Positions 13,723 through 13,839 of a stretch of DNA of 13,839 bases are shown one piece after another (position 1 is the first letter of the stretch; every line of letters begins with the position of its first letter). The notes beneath the pieces are model-generated. The model ran no database searches. It was not told the origin of the DNA and saw only the letters and a list, made by a program, of their open reading frames with translations. The position numbers were made by a program, and so were the translations under genes. Source of the DNA: BTQM01 sp036985875. GTDB lineage: Bacteria; Patescibacteriota; Minisyncoccia; Phycocordibacterales; UBA1539. The stretch spans positions 1 through 13,839 of the forward strand of contig BTQM01000019.1 in assembly GCA_036985875.1 (NCBI GenBank), given 5' to 3'.

Positions 13723-13839
13723 ATGCTGATCGTTCATCGTCACAGCAGGGCGAAACGTTCTGCCCTTAGAGAGCTGCAGCGCATACCAGGGGTTGGCAAA
13801 AGCATTGCTTTGGATTTGTACGGCTTGGGTATTCGTGGT
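13723..13839 (+). CDS. Helix-hairpin-helix protein, Cdd1-like, 3' end outside window
   Basis: The first 39 codons are visible and the frame is still open at the window end. The product begins with a basic stretch (HRHSRAKRSALRELQ) and continues with RIPGVGKSIALDLYGLGIRG, a helix-hairpin-helix motif centred on PGVGKSIA. This motif binds DNA backbone phosphates without sequence preference. The combination of LxxIPGVGxxxAxDLxxLGI is typical of the Cdd1/pathogenicity-locus type of small HhH proteins, usually about 90-150 residues, though HhH units also occur in larger repair enzymes. The ATG at 13723 is supported by the -10 box just upstream; an in-frame TTG at 13696 would add an unlikely hydrophobic LPHFIIIIS segment. 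No SD is present. Confidence 0.75.
   Translation, partial: MLIVHRHSRAKRSALRELQRIPGVGKSIALDLYGLGIRG

Noticed and set aside
1..13839. tRNA, rRNA, CRISPR, transposase, integrase, attachment site or phage gene
   Set aside because: Reading both strands I found no cloverleaf with TTCGANNC-type arm, no regularly spaced repeats, no transposase or integrase motif and no flanking duplication.

Overview
The window looks like part of a Candidatus Patescibacteria (CPR) chromosome, most likely a Parcubacteria-type genome. This assignment is an inference. It rests on lineage-typical proteins (a DUF5671-type C-terminal region, a DUF8128-like membrane protein, a sigma-region-4/HARE-HTH fusion), on compact unrelated housekeeping genes packed together, and on several promoters whose -10 box lies only 6-7 bases before the start codon. 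All convincing genes are on the + strand. I see no tRNA, rRNA, CRISPR array, transposase or phage gene.

Layout. 1-381 is the 3' end of a membrane-protein gene, followed by an intrinsic terminator. 452-2878 is leuS, which carries an in-frame palindromic insert. 3012-4040 is the sigma-region-4/HARE-HTH DNA-binding protein. 4041-4272 is a 232-base non-coding stretch with a strong hairpin and an alternative, mutually exclusive pairing; it may be a structured leader for the next gene. 4273-5526 (DUF8128-like membrane protein) and 5556-6581 (mltG) form a tight pair. 6638-6940 is a small MazG-like pyrophosphohydrolase, 7004-7636 a HAD phosphatase, and 7762-7977 a 71-residue hypothetical protein with its own promoter and terminator. 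8154-10841 is a P2-type cation ATPase expressed from an apparently leaderless extended -10 promoter. It is followed by a CaCA-family exchanger (10929-11879), rmuC (11883-12986) and rplU (13031-13348) with its terminator. 13456-13620 is a 54-residue gene with its own promoter, perfect Shine-Dalgarno and terminator. A helix-hairpin-helix protein starts at 13723 and runs off the window.

How the genes relate. Most are housekeeping genes without a common pathway: translation (leuS, rplU), cell wall (mltG), nucleotide and phosphate-ester clean-up (MazG-like, HAD), DNA maintenance (rmuC, HhH protein) and cation homeostasis (ATPase plus exchanger). The parts most worth a second look are the sigma-4/HARE fusion, the structured region at 4041-4272, the palindrome inside leuS, the altered ion-site residues of the ATPase, and the contrast between SD-free/leaderless genes and the one small gene with a perfect SD.
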